Source: Blattabacterium cuenoti (lineage in GTDB: Bacteria; Bacteroidota; Bacteroidia; Flavobacteriales; Blattabacteriaceae). From it: 64,000 nt of DNA. The notes beneath the pieces were generated by a model, which saw only the letters and a list, made by a program, of their open reading frames with translations, was not told the origin of the DNA and did no database searches. Position numbers and translations under genes: made by a program. The DNA lies in contig NZ_CP059218.1 in NCBI RefSeq assembly GCF_014252335.1, forward strand, positions 23,564 through 87,563, given 5' to 3'. Of the stretch, positions 34,796 through 44,701 are shown one piece after another (positions within the stretch are counted from its first letter, which is position 1; every line of letters starts with the position of its first letter).

Positions 34796-37681
34796 ATGAT
34801 AAATAATAAAAAAAAGAAAAATAATTCTAAAAAAGAAGAAAAAAATATAATAAAAAATATTCTTAATCAAAAAACTTCTAGACGTGATTTTTTAAAATGG
34901 ATAGGATTTAGTACAGCATCAGCAACATTAGCTGCATGTAAAGGACCAGTTATAAAATCCATACCTTATGTTGTTAAGCCAGATATTATTACTCCTGGTA
35001 TTCCAACTTATTATGCATCTACTATGATGGATTCTTTTGATATTGGATGTGTATTAGTCAAAACAAGAGAAGGTAGACCAATAAAAATAGAACCAAATTT
35101 TACTTCTAAATATTTGAATACAACATCGGTTAGAATTCAATCTTCTATATTATCTTTATATGATGAAAAAAGATTAAAAAATCCATTTTTAATGGGAAAA
35201 GCATCATCATGGGACAAAATAGATGATTTTGTCATAAATCATATGAATAAAATTTCTCAACTTAATAAAGATATAGTTATACTTTCTTCATCTTATCCTA
35301 GCTATTCTACAAAAAAATTATTTAAATATTTTCAAAAAATTTATCCAACTACAAAATGGATTACTTATGATGCTATTTCTTATTCTATAGCTTTAGATGC
35401 AGCAGAACAAATATTTGGTATTAGAGCTTTTCCATACTTTGATTTATCAGAAATAGAATTAATTATTTCTTTTGATGCAGATTTTTTATCTAATTGGAGT
35501 CCTATTAGTCTTAGTAAATCTTATTCTATGAATAGAAGTCCAGGAAAACAAATGTCGCAACATATTCAACTAGAAAGTAATATGACATTATCTGGAGCTA
35601 ATGCAGATATTAGAATGCCAAAAACTCCATCTGATATAAAACATATATTATTTGAAATTTATCAATCTATTTTTTTTAACATAAAAAGTAAAAATAATGT
35701 TTCAAAAACCATAATAGATTTAATTAAACAAAAAAAATCTAAAAGTGTTATTTTAGCAGATGGAGATAAAGAATCTTATATATTATCATTTTTAATTAAT
35801 TCTAAAATTAATAGTAAAGCTTTAAAAACAAAAAAATTTATTTTTTCAAAAGAAAGTAATGATAAGAAATTTCAAAACTTCATCAATGATGTAAAAAACA
35901 ACAAAATTGGTATTTTATTAATTCATAATACTAATCCATTTTATAGTTTTCCATTATTTAATAAAATTAAAAATAATATTCCAATATCTATTTATTTTAC
36001 AATTACAAATAATGATACTAGTCAAAATACAGATATTTTACTTCCTATTCCACATTGGTTAGAAAGTTGGGGGGATTCACATCCAATAACAGATTATTAC
36101 ACATTAATGCAACCTACTATACATCCTATATTTAATACTAGACAATTTCAAGATTCATTATTAATATGGAGTAAAAATAAAAAATATAATAATTATTATA
36201 ATTTTTTAAAAAAAATTTGGGAAAAAGATATTATTCCAAATTCTAATGTTTCATCATTTAATGAAGCATTATTTCATGGAATTGTGAAAAAAAAAGATGA
36301 TTTTAATATAAAAAATAAATTTTATACATTTTCCTCTTCTTCACTAAATACGATGCCAATAATTAAATCTAATTTATTCGAACTTAGATTATATATTAAA
36401 ATTGGAATTGGCGATGGGACTCAATATGATAATCCATGGTTACAAGAGTTTCCTGATCCTATTACTCGTACAACTTGGGAAAATTATTTAACCATTTCAC
36501 CTTTTGATGCAAATAAATTAGATATTAAAAATTGGATTACTACATCTGGCGCTATGAATGGACATTGTGTTAACTTAATTAAAAATGATAAAATACTCCT
36601 TCATAATATTCCCGTTTATATACAACCAGGACAAAGTATAGGAACTATAGGATTATCTTTTGGATATGGACAAACAATAGGTAAATTGTCCAAAATTTGT
36701 ACAGGAACAAATGCATATAAAATATATAAAAATTTTAATATTATACAATTAGATATACAAGTATTGAAATCAAGCAAAATACATAAATTTTCTTGCGTAC
36801 AAGTTTACAATTATACAGAAGAAAGAAATATTATAAAGAATACTGATTTAAATACATTTTTAAATCAATCATCACATATATGGAATGAAAAAGAAAAAAA
36901 TATAAAAACTTATGTAGAAAAACAAAATTATGAAAAAAATGGACATCATTTTCAATTGGCTATAGATTTAAATTCTTGTATTGGATGTGGATCATGTGTT
37001 ATTGCATGTCATTCAGAAAATAATGTACCTATTGTAGGTAAACAAGAAATTAGAAAATCTAGAGATATGCATTGGATAAGAATAGATAGATATTATTCTT
37101 CTTATTATAATAAAAAAAAATCAAATTATTTATTTAATCCAAATGTTTCTTTTGTACCTTTAATGTGTCAACATTGTGAAAATGCACCTTGTGAAACCGT
37201 TTGTCCAGTTGGAGCCACTACTCATGGGACACAAGGCCAAAATATGATGACTTATAATCGTTGTGTAGGTACACGTTATTGTGCTAATAATTGTCCTTAT
37301 AAAGTTAGAAGATTTAATTGGTTTAATTACGTCAATAATCACAATTTTGATTTTAATATGAATAATAGTTTAGGTAAAATGGTGATTAATCCTGATGTTG
37401 TAGTAAGAAGTAGAGGGGTAATGGAAAAATGTTCAATGTGTATACAAAGAACACAATATGTTATTGGAATGGCTAAAAAAGAAAATAGAACAATAAAAGA
37501 TGAAGAATTTGAAACTGCATGTAGTATATCTTGTCCAACAAATGCTATTATTTTTGGTGACGTGAATGATCCAAATAGTAAAATTTCTAAAACTATAAAA
37601 GATAATAGAAATTATAAAATTTTAGAATTCTTAGGAATTAATCCAAATGTTTCTTATAATCTTAAAGTAAGGAATAAGTAA
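34796..37681 (+). CDS. actB: alternative complex III subunit ActB (molybdopterin-like fold plus iron-sulfur)
   Basis: The 961-aa protein has a twin-arginine signal (SRRDFLKWIGFSTASATLAAC, residues about 28-48) ending in a lipobox cysteine, as expected for a Tat-exported lipoprotein. Residues about 60-700 resemble the molybdopterin oxidoreductase fold, which in this complex binds no cofactor. The C-terminal part holds ferredoxin-like clusters: CIGCGSCVIAC from C728, CQHCENAPCETVC, CVGTRYCANNC and CSMC with a later CSISC. These form the electron wire to the haems. Length is normal. It needs the Tat pathway represented here by tatA. Confidence 0.95.
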   Translation: MINNKKKKNNSKKEEKNIIKNILNQKTSRRDFLKWIGFSTASATLAACKGPVIKSIPYVVKPDIITPGIPTYYASTMMDSFDIGCVLVKTREGRPIKIEPNFTSKYLNTTSVRIQSSILSLYDEKRLKNPFLMGKASSWDKIDDFVINHMNKISQLNKDIVILSSSYPSYSTKKLFKYFQKIYPTTKWITYDAISYSIALDAAEQIFGIRAFPYFDLSEIELIISFDADFLSNWSPISLSKSYSMNRSPGKQMSQHIQLESNMTLSGANADIRMPKTPSDIKHILFEIYQSIFFNIKSKNNVSKTIIDLIKQKKSKSVILADGDKESYILSFLINSKINSKALKTKKFIFSKESNDKKFQNFINDVKNNKIGILLIHNTNPFYSFPLFNKIKNNIPISIYFTITNNDTSQNTDILLPIPHWLESWGDSHPITDYYTLMQPTIHPIFNTRQFQDSLLIWSKNKKYNNYYNFLKKIWEKDIIPNSNVSSFNEALFHGIVKKKDDFNIKNKFYTFSSSSLNTMPIIKSNLFELRLYIKIGIGDGTQYDNPWLQEFPDPITRTTWENYLTISPFDANKLDIKNWITTSGAMNGHCVNLIKNDKILLHNIPVYIQPGQSIGTIGLSFGYGQTIGKLSKICTGTNAYKIYKNFNIIQLDIQVLKSSKIHKFSCVQVYNYTEERNIIKNTDLNTFLNQSSHIWNEKEKNIKTYVEKQNYEKNGHHFQLAIDLNSCIGCGSCVIACHSENNVPIVGKQEIRKSRDMHWIRIDRYYSSYYNKKKSNYLFNPNVSFVPLMCQHCENAPCETVCPVGATTHGTQGQNMMTYNRCVGTRYCANNCPYKVRRFNWFNYVNNHNFDFNMNNSLGKMVINPDVVVRSRGVMEKCSMCIQRTQYVIGMAKKENRTIKDEEFETACSISCPTNAIIFGDVNDPNSKISKTIKDNRNYKILEFLGINPNVSYNLKVRNK

Positions 37682-37704
37682 GAAATTTAAACTAAGTTAT
37701 TAAT

Positions 37705-39087
37705 ATGTTAAATAATTATGAAAATGATAAACCAATTAAATCAGCATTAATTACAGGAAAAAAAAACTATCAAAATATTACAAATGATACCTTGAATCCT
37801 ATTATAAATAAAGCTGGTAATTTATGGTGGATTTTTTTTATAATATCTTTATTATCTTTTTTATGGGGTCTAATTTGTATTTTATATACTATTGGAACAG
37901 GAATTGGAGTATGGGGTATTAATAAAACTATTAATTGGGCTTGGGATATTACAAATTTTGTGTGGTGGGTAGGTATTGGACATGCTGGTACATTAATATC
38001 AGCAGTTTTATTATTATTTCGTCAAAAATGGAGATTATCAATTAATAGATCAGCTGAAGCAATGACGATATTTGCAGTTATACAAGCAGGATTATTTCCA
38101 ATAATTCATATGGGAAGACCATGGAATGCATATTGGGTTATACCAATCCCTAATCAATTTGGTAGTTTATGGCCTAATTTTAATTCTCCTCTTTTATGGG
38201 ATGTATTTGCAATTAGTACTTATTTCTCTGTATCTACAGTGTTTTGGTTTATTGGATTAATTCCAGATTTTGCAATGATAAGAGATAGAATAACTAATCC
38301 AATACAAAAAAAAATTTATAGTATTCTTAGTTTTGGTTGGGGTGGAACATCAAGTGAGTGGCAAAGATTTGAAGAAATATCTCTTGTGTTAGCTGGATTA
38401 TGTACACCATTAGTTTTTTCAGTTCATACTATTGTTTCTTTTGATTTTGCTACATCTATTATTAAAGGATGGCATAGTACAATTTTTCCTCCTTATTTTG
38501 TTTCAGGAGCTATATTTTCTGGATTTGCTATGGTACAAACCTTATTAGGAGTAACTAGAAAAGTTCTTTCTTTAGAAAATTATATTACTAGAGATCATAT
38601 TGAATATATGAATAAAATTATTCTTTTAACTGGTGGAATTGTATCTTTAGCTTATATATCAGAATTTATTCTTTCTTGGTCATCAAAAGATCCTTTTGAA
38701 AAATTTATTTATTTTTCTTTAAAAGCTGCTACTGGGCCTTATTGGTGGGCTTTTTGGATTTTAATTTTATGTAATGTTATTATTCCACAATTATTATGGA
38801 TTAAATTTATAAGAAGAAGTTTTTTTTGGTCATATATAATAGCTATTATTATTAATATTGGAATGTGGTTTGAAAGATTTGATATTATTGTTTTAAATTT
38901 AAGTCGTGATTATCTTCCATCATCATGGACTGGATTTGTTCCAACTTTTGTAGATGTTGGCATATTTATTGGAACAATTGGATTTTTTTTCTCTATTTAT
39001 TTATTATATATACGAGTATTTCCAGTAATTTCGCAATCTGAATTAAAAACTTTAATTCCTTGTCAAGGAAGTAAAAAAAAATTATAA
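37705..39087 (+). CDS. actC: alternative complex III subunit ActC (NrfD-like quinol-binding membrane subunit)
   Basis: A 460-aa integral membrane protein with about ten helices, of the NrfD/PsrC type. Conserved aromatic and charged patches such as WGINKTINWAWDITNFVWWVGIGHAGT and HMGRPW lie near the proposed quinol site. The segment GWHSTIFPPYFVSGAIFSGF is also typical. ActC and ActF are the two large membrane subunits and candidates for proton translocation. The gene lies 23 bases after actB and five before actD. Confidence 0.93.
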   Translation: MLNNYENDKPIKSALITGKKNYQNITNDTLNPIINKAGNLWWIFFIISLLSFLWGLICILYTIGTGIGVWGINKTINWAWDITNFVWWVGIGHAGTLISAVLLLFRQKWRLSINRSAEAMTIFAVIQAGLFPIIHMGRPWNAYWVIPIPNQFGSLWPNFNSPLLWDVFAISTYFSVSTVFWFIGLIPDFAMIRDRITNPIQKKIYSILSFGWGGTSSEWQRFEEISLVLAGLCTPLVFSVHTIVSFDFATSIIKGWHSTIFPPYFVSGAIFSGFAMVQTLLGVTRKVLSLENYITRDHIEYMNKIILLTGGIVSLAYISEFILSWSSKDPFEKFIYFSLKAATGPYWWAFWILILCNVIIPQLLWIKFIRRSFFWSYIIAIIINIGMWFERFDIIVLNLSRDYLPSSWTGFVPTFVDVGIFIGTIGFFFSIYLLYIRVFPVISQSELKTLIPCQGSKKKL

Positions 39088-39092
39088 ACAAA

Positions 39093-39653
39093 ATGTTATC
39101 TAGTAATAGTCGATGTCGATGTAGAACACCTAATGTTATTCATGCATTATACAATAATAAATATTTAATGATTGATAGTATTAAATTACTTATTAAAAAT
39201 AAAAATATAAAAATCAAAGAAGTATATTCACCTTTTCCAATACATAATTTAGACAAATTATTAAAACTTAAACCAACTAATTTATCGATTTATGCCTTTA
39301 TATATGGATTATTTGGTTTTTGTTTTTCAAATTGGATGATTTGGTATATTATGATTTATGATTGGCCTCAAAATATTGGAGGTAAACCCTCTTTTTCATG
39401 GATTCAAAATTTACCTTCTTTTATACCTGTTATATTTGAATTATCTATTTATTTTTCTGCACATTTTATGTGTATTACATATATGTTTCAATGTAAATTA
39501 TTTCCATGGAAAAACTCAAAAAATCCAGATCCTAGAACAACAGATCATCTTTTTTTGATAGAAATTGATTATTACAATAATAACAGATATTCTATACTTG
39601 ATGTTTCGTATATATTACAAAAACAAGGTGCAATAGAAGTACATTTTAAATAA
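39093..39653 (+). CDS. actD: alternative complex III subunit ActD (DUF3341)
   Basis: A 186-aa protein with two membrane helices (about 65-90 and 104-130) and hydrophilic ends. It shows the ActD family pattern IKEVYSPFPIHNLDK at the N-terminus, WPQNIGGKPSFSW between the helices, and FPWKNSKNPDPRTTDHLF before the C-terminal tail. ActD bridges the membrane subunits in the complex and has no cofactor. It is tightly spaced within the act operon. Confidence 0.92.
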   Translation: MLSSNSRCRCRTPNVIHALYNNKYLMIDSIKLLIKNKNIKIKEVYSPFPIHNLDKLLKLKPTNLSIYAFIYGLFGFCFSNWMIWYIMIYDWPQNIGGKPSFSWIQNLPSFIPVIFELSIYFSAHFMCITYMFQCKLFPWKNSKNPDPRTTDHLFLIEIDYYNNNRYSILDVSYILQKQGAIEVHFK

Positions 39654-39663
39654 AAATATAGTA

Positions 39664-40296
39664 ATGACCAAATATTATTATAGAATTTTAATAATTTTAT
39701 TGTTTTCAATTACTTGTAATTCTTGTTGGTTCAATAAAAAATATCCTAATATCGTTTATATGCCTGATATGTATTATTCAGATGCATATGAACCATATTC
39801 TGATCCATATCCATATTATAAATCTTCTGTTAAGAAAATTAAAATTAATCCGTTTATAATGGATCAAACATCATCACTTACTTCTGTACAGGGGACTATT
39901 CCAAGAAATTATTATGAATCATTTTCAATATATACACAAAATAATACAAATAATGGATATATTAAATCAAAAAATATTATTGAATCTCCTTTAAATATAA
40001 ATAATATAGATAATAAAGCTATGAATAATATATTACAAGATGGAAAAAAAATATATACAATTAATTGTGCTATTTGTCATGGAAATTTAGGAGATGGAGA
40101 AGGAACTTTAGTAAAGTCAGGCAAAATATTAGGTATTCCTAATTATAAAGATAGGGATATTACTGTTGGTAGTATTTATCATGTAGTTACATATGGAAAA
40201 AATAATATGAGTTCTTATGCATCTCAACTTAATAAGTTAGATAGATGGAAAGTTTCAGAATATGTTATGTTTTTAAAAACTAAATTAAATAAATAA
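39664..40296 (+). CDS. actE: alternative complex III subunit ActE (monohaem cytochrome c lipoprotein)
   Basis: The 210-aa protein has an N-terminal signal ending in a lipobox-like ITCNSC, an extended tyrosine/proline-rich linker (YMPDMYYSDAYEPYSDPYPYY), and a C-terminal cytochrome c domain with one haem site CAICH (C135-H139). The methionine ligand is probably in KNNMSSYASQLN. The conserved ARG-type motif GTIPRNYY precedes the domain. ActE is on the periplasmic side and can hand electrons to the terminal oxidase. Its stop is one base before the actF start. Confidence 0.93.
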   Translation: MTKYYYRILIILLFSITCNSCWFNKKYPNIVYMPDMYYSDAYEPYSDPYPYYKSSVKKIKINPFIMDQTSSLTSVQGTIPRNYYESFSIYTQNNTNNGYIKSKNIIESPLNINNIDNKAMNNILQDGKKIYTINCAICHGNLGDGEGTLVKSGKILGIPNYKDRDITVGSIYHVVTYGKNNMSSYASQLNKLDRWKVSEYVMFLKTKLNK

Positions 40297-40297
40297 A

Positions 40298-41503
40298 ATG
40301 TATAATTATTCTAAAAAAAAAAAATTAATTATATTTTGTTTGATAATCGGTTTATTATTCATTGTTTTTGATCTCATTAAATATGATTATTCATTTCCTG
40401 AAAAATTACATTATATTATTATTATTACATATACAAATATTTTATATTTTACTTTAATTTCTTTAGGAATTTTATGTTTTTTAACAATTCAATATGTATC
40501 TAACTCAGTATGGTCTGTTATTATTTATCCTATTATGGAAATGTTATCATCATTTTTACCTTATGGATGTATATTAATTTTTATAATATTTGTTTTTAAC
40601 TCTATTAATATAATACAATTATTTCCTTGGATGAATATAAACGTTTTTAATCAAAATTCTATATTATATGATCAAATTATTGTGAATAAAAAAGAATTTT
40701 TAAATATTCCATTTTTTTTAATTAGAAATATATTATACATGATTGTGTGGAATATTTTTTATTGGAAAATTACAACAACATCATTGATGTTAAATAAAAA
40801 TTATTCTATTAAATTATATGATAAATTATATTTTTTATCCGTCAAATTTATTATATGTTTTGCGATTACTTCTATATTTATGGGATGGGATTGGATTATG
40901 TTTATAAATCCACATTGGATTAGTACAATATTTAGTTGGTATTTATTGAGTAGTTATTTATCTGCAGGAATTGGATTAATTATTATAGTTTCTATTTATT
41001 TAAATAAACTAGGATATTTATCATATTTTAATGAACATCATTTACATGATTTAAGTAAATATTTATTTTCAAGTAGTTTATTATGGACTTATTTTTGGTT
41101 TGCACAATTTCTTCTTTATTGGTATGGAAATATTCCAGAAGAAATGATTTTTTTTATAAAAAGAACTATTCTATATAAGAATATTTATATTTATATGTTA
41201 ATGTTTAATTTTTTACTTCCTTTTTTTGGATTACTTAGTAGTAAAAATAAAAAAAATCCATTAATAGTATCAATTATTTCTATTATGATCTTTATAGGTC
41301 ATTATTTAGATATGTATCATTTAATAATACCAGAAATAAGTTTATTTAAATATAATTTTATATTTTTTGATATAGGAGTATTATTAATTATAGGATCTAT
41401 TTTTTTATATATTATATTTTATAATGTTAATAAAAATAAATTTCAATATCTTGGACATCCTTATTTTAAAGAAAGTCAAAATTATAAATATCCCTATATG
41501 TAA
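40298..41503 (+). CDS. actF: alternative complex III subunit ActF (NrfD-like membrane subunit)
   Basis: A 401-aa protein with about ten membrane helices, more diverged than ActC. Recognisable family features include SVWSVIIYPIMEMLSSFLP, the WDWIMFINPHWISTIFSWY segment and the terminal GHPYFKESQNYKYPYM. It is the last gene of the operon; in many relatives cytochrome oxidase genes follow, but here the next gene converges from the other strand after three bases. Confidence 0.9.
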   Translation: MYNYSKKKKLIIFCLIIGLLFIVFDLIKYDYSFPEKLHYIIIITYTNILYFTLISLGILCFLTIQYVSNSVWSVIIYPIMEMLSSFLPYGCILIFIIFVFNSINIIQLFPWMNINVFNQNSILYDQIIVNKKEFLNIPFFLIRNILYMIVWNIFYWKITTTSLMLNKNYSIKLYDKLYFLSVKFIICFAITSIFMGWDWIMFINPHWISTIFSWYLLSSYLSAGIGLIIIVSIYLNKLGYLSYFNEHHLHDLSKYLFSSSLLWTYFWFAQFLLYWYGNIPEEMIFFIKRTILYKNIYIYMLMFNFLLPFFGLLSSKNKKNPLIVSIISIMIFIGHYLDMYHLIIPEISLFKYNFIFFDIGVLLIIGSIFLYIIFYNVNKNKFQYLGHPYFKESQNYKYPYM

Positions 41504-41506
41504 TTA

Positions 41507-42226
41507 TTAATATGAATATGATGGATGTATAATATTTTCTTGTTTTATAAAATGTATAATAGATTGTTTTTTACCAAAAATAGTTAATATATCTCCATTT
41601 TGTAATACTGTTTTTTCATTTACTAATCCAATAACTTGTTGAGTATCTATTTTATTTTGTTTATTAAATAATAAATTTAATTTTACATTTCTTATTATAG
41701 TAATCAATAAAATAGAATATTTTTGCATTAATTGTAACATTTGAACAGATTTTCCATTAAAAGATGATGGAGAAAATACTTCTGCAATAGAATATTGATT
41801 ATCTATTTTAAAATAATTTAAAGTATAATTGAAGGATATTTGTTGAGTTAATCTAAAAGCTGCATCTTGTTCTGGATGAATAATTTCATTAATCCCCATA
41901 GCATTTAATATGGTATCATGTATTTGTGATAAAGATCTACTGATTATTCTAAGATTTTGATATTTTTTAAGTATAGCTGTTGTAACTATTGACGATCCTT
42001 CATTTTCTCCAATTGCAACAATTCCTAAATTTGCTTGTTGTATAGGAATAATTTTATAAGCTTCTTCATTATTTGCATCCATGCATATTACATTTTCTAT
42101 ATGATCTTTTAATAAATTTACTTTTTCCATTTTATTATCTATTCCAAAAACTTCATGCCCATTTTCTGTTAAATTTAAAGCTAAAGATCTGCCAAAATTT
42201 CCTAGTCCAATGATTATAATTTTCAA
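41507..42226 (-). CDS. ktrA: potassium uptake regulatory subunit (KtrA/TrkA, RCK domains)
   Basis: The 239-aa protein has an RCK-N Rossmann domain (MKIIIIGLGNFGRSLALNL, GXGXXG at 7-12, acidic D25 after the second strand) that binds NAD(H) or adenine nucleotides, and an RCK-C domain from about residue 150. It gates the membrane channel encoded directly upstream on the same strand, 21 bases away. A single RCK pair and this length suit KtrA more than the duplicated E. coli TrkA. Confidence 0.9.
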   Translation of the reverse strand: MKIIIIGLGNFGRSLALNLTENGHEVFGIDNKMEKVNLLKDHIENVICMDANNEEAYKIIPIQQANLGIVAIGENEGSSIVTTAILKKYQNLRIISRSLSQIHDTILNAMGINEIIHPEQDAAFRLTQQISFNYTLNYFKIDNQYSIAEVFSPSSFNGKSVQMLQLMQKYSILLITIIRNVKLNLLFNKQNKIDTQQVIGLVNEKTVLQNGDILTIFGKKQSIIHFIKQENIIHPSYSY

Positions 42227-42247
42227 ATTATATAAATATTTTTTATT

Positions 42248-43996
42248 TTAATTTATCATAATAAATCCATTTGGATATCTATAATAATCGTGAGAAATTA
42301 TTTTATTTTTTTTAAACAAACCAAACATAATATTTAAACAACCTATCCTTCCTAAGAACATTAAAATAATTAATACTAATTTACTTCCATATGATAAACT
42401 TTGTGTAATACCTAAAGATAATCCTACTGTTGAAAATGCTGATACCACTTCAAAAATAATGTAAAATAATTTTTGTTTTGGATCTAAAAATAAAATAATT
42501 AAAATACTTAAATATGTAATAATAAAAGAAAAAATAATAATTGCAAAAGAAAGTTGAATACATTCATAAGATATTTCATTTTTTTGAATTTCTAATCTAG
42601 TTTTTCCTGTTGATAAAGAAAGAATATTCATTAATGCTAATACAAATGTACTGGTTTTAATACCTCCACCAGTAGATCCTGGAGATGCACCAATCCACAT
42701 TAATAAAATAGTCACTAAAATAGTAATTGGAGTCCAATAATGCATATTTAGTACTTGAAATCCAGCTGTTCTTGATGTTACGGAAGAAAAAAATGAAGAA
42801 ATTAATTTTCCAGTATAAGACCTATGTTCTAATAAAGAATGATTAAATTCAAAAGTAAAATAAAAAATAGTTCCAAAAAAAATTAAATATATTGTAGAGA
42901 ATATGACAATTTTTGTATGCAAAGTTAAAATATGTGCTGGATTTATAATATTTTTATGTTTAAATTTTTTATAAACAAATTGTTTCATTGTTAACCAAAT
43001 ATATGTAAAGAAATTAAATGAACTATTAAATCCTATTCCACCCAAAATTATTAAACTTGCTATTATAATTTGTAATACATAATTATGTAAGACTGCTATA
43101 GAATATAATCCTTGGTTTAAAATAGAAAATCCTCCATTACAAAATGCCGAAATTGAATGAAAAATAGCGAAAAATAAAGGATGATCAGATACATGTTGTT
43201 TTCTAATGGATAAAAAAATTAAAATTGCACCTATAGATTCTATTATTAAAGTAAACAATACAACTTGTGCAGCTAAACTAAGAACATTGTTGGTTGTTGT
43301 TGTATTTAAAAAATTACTAATATAATTTCTTTCTCTAAAAGAGAATCCATCACTAAAAAAATAGCTTAAACAAGAAGTAATAGTTAATATTCCTAATCCA
43401 CCAATTTCTATTAAAATTAATATTATCCATTGACCTAAATAAGTCAAATCTTTAGAAATATTTAATACTGATAGCCCAGTGACACATACTGCACTAGTAG
43501 AAGTAAATAATGCATCTATAAATGATATTTTTTTAACAGTAGAAGTAGGAATTAATAATAATAATGTACCAATGAAAGATAAAACAATAAAACTAATAAT
43601 AAAAATAATCATTGGATTATGAATTTTAATATATATATTACGTATTAAATACGTAATTATAATTAATAAATATAGAGTTAAACTCACTAATAATGATATT
43701 GTGATTAATTCATTTTCTTTTTGAATTAAATAATTTACAATACAAAATATCAATGAAGAAATTAGAACAATAAAAGATAAAAATAAAACTGACTTATGAC
43801 GTTTGTTTAAATGTTTTATTAATAATAAAGACGTACCATGTAATATAATTAATGTTATAACTAATCCAAGTAAGATAGTAATATTTATAATTGGATTTAT
43901 TTTCGAACTCCATACTAATAAAAATATTAAATAAAAAACAACAAATGAAGTTAAAATAGATAATACGTATCGTAATATTTTGAATTTTTGTATCAT
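42248..43996 (-). CDS. ktrB: potassium uptake membrane protein (KtrB/TrkH family)
   Basis: The 582-aa protein has the four pore loops of the SKT family, each centred on a glycine: TSAVCVTGLSVL, SISAFCNGGFSIL, SVTSRTAGFQVL and EVVSAFSTVGLSLG. About 150 extra residues at the N-terminus form additional membrane helices, as in Bacteroidota versions. With the RCK protein it should import K+ driven by ion gradients. A second, unpaired potassium system is not visible in the window. Confidence 0.92.
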   Translation of the reverse strand: MIQKFKILRYVLSILTSFVVFYLIFLLVWSSKINPIINITILLGLVITLIILHGTSLLLIKHLNKRHKSVLFLSFIVLISSLIFCIVNYLIQKENELITISLLVSLTLYLLIIITYLIRNIYIKIHNPMIIFIISFIVLSFIGTLLLLIPTSTVKKISFIDALFTSTSAVCVTGLSVLNISKDLTYLGQWIILILIEIGGLGILTITSCLSYFFSDGFSFRERNYISNFLNTTTTNNVLSLAAQVVLFTLIIESIGAILIFLSIRKQHVSDHPLFFAIFHSISAFCNGGFSILNQGLYSIAVLHNYVLQIIIASLIILGGIGFNSSFNFFTYIWLTMKQFVYKKFKHKNIINPAHILTLHTKIVIFSTIYLIFFGTIFYFTFEFNHSLLEHRSYTGKLISSFFSSVTSRTAGFQVLNMHYWTPITILVTILLMWIGASPGSTGGGIKTSTFVLALMNILSLSTGKTRLEIQKNEISYECIQLSFAIIIFSFIITYLSILIILFLDPKQKLFYIIFEVVSAFSTVGLSLGITQSLSYGSKLVLIILMFLGRIGCLNIMFGLFKKNKIISHDYYRYPNGFIMIN

Positions 43997-44017
43997 ATTA
44001 CAAAATAAATTTTCAAT

Positions 44018-44665
44018 CTAATAAAAAGGTATTAATTTTGTAATATTTTCAAATTTTTTATTACAAAATTGTATATAAGATAGATTGGACATTTCCATTG
44101 AAGATGGATAAATCATATATGGAATATATGGCATATAATGTAATGAATTAATTATACAATTAATATTATATCCAAAATAATATGCTTTATTTTTTTTTTT
44201 CATAAAATTTTTAAAAAAATTTATCATACAGTCGTTTTTATTTTTATAAATAGGAGTTATTCTTTTTTTTAATTTATTAAAAATAGATGTATAACAATAA
44301 TTTGATTTTTGACATATAATAGGAATTAAAAATTCTGATTTTATATTGTTAATTTTATGACACATAATTGTTAAAGAGTCTAAAGATAATAATGGTATAT
44401 CTAAGGAATTACACAATCCTTTCGCAGCTGACATACCTATTCTTAAAGAAGTATATAATCCAGGACCTGTACTGATACATATAGATTTTAATTGATGAAT
44501 GCATATTTTAGATATATCTATAGCATATTGAATAAATAAATGTAATTTATCAGAATGTATTGGTGGATCTAAATATTCTTCTATCATAATTAAGCATTTT
44601 CCCTTATTTGCTATACTTATTGAACAATTATTAGTAGAAGTTTCTAAATTTAGAATTAAACTCAT
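44018..44665 (-). CDS. tsaB: tRNA threonylcarbamoyladenosine biosynthesis protein TsaB
   Basis: TsaB is the inactive paralogue that pairs with TsaD in t6A synthesis. The 215-aa protein starts LILNLETSTNNCSISI and has the family stretch STGPGLYTSLRIGMSAAKGL at about 65-84. It lacks the TsaD metal-binding histidines, as expected. The C-terminal half is diverged. It lies 22 bases upstream of ktrB on the same strand and is divergent to nadE. Confidence 0.93.
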   Translation of the reverse strand: MSLILNLETSTNNCSISIANKGKCLIMIEEYLDPPIHSDKLHLFIQYAIDISKICIHQLKSICISTGPGLYTSLRIGMSAAKGLCNSLDIPLLSLDSLTIMCHKINNIKSEFLIPIICQKSNYCYTSIFNKLKKRITPIYKNKNDCMINFFKNFMKKKNKAYYFGYNINCIINSLHYMPYIPYMIYPSSMEMSNLSYIQFCNKKFENITKLIPFY

Positions 44666-44701
44666 TGAGTGTTTTTAATTTTTTTATAAACAATCATATA
44701 C

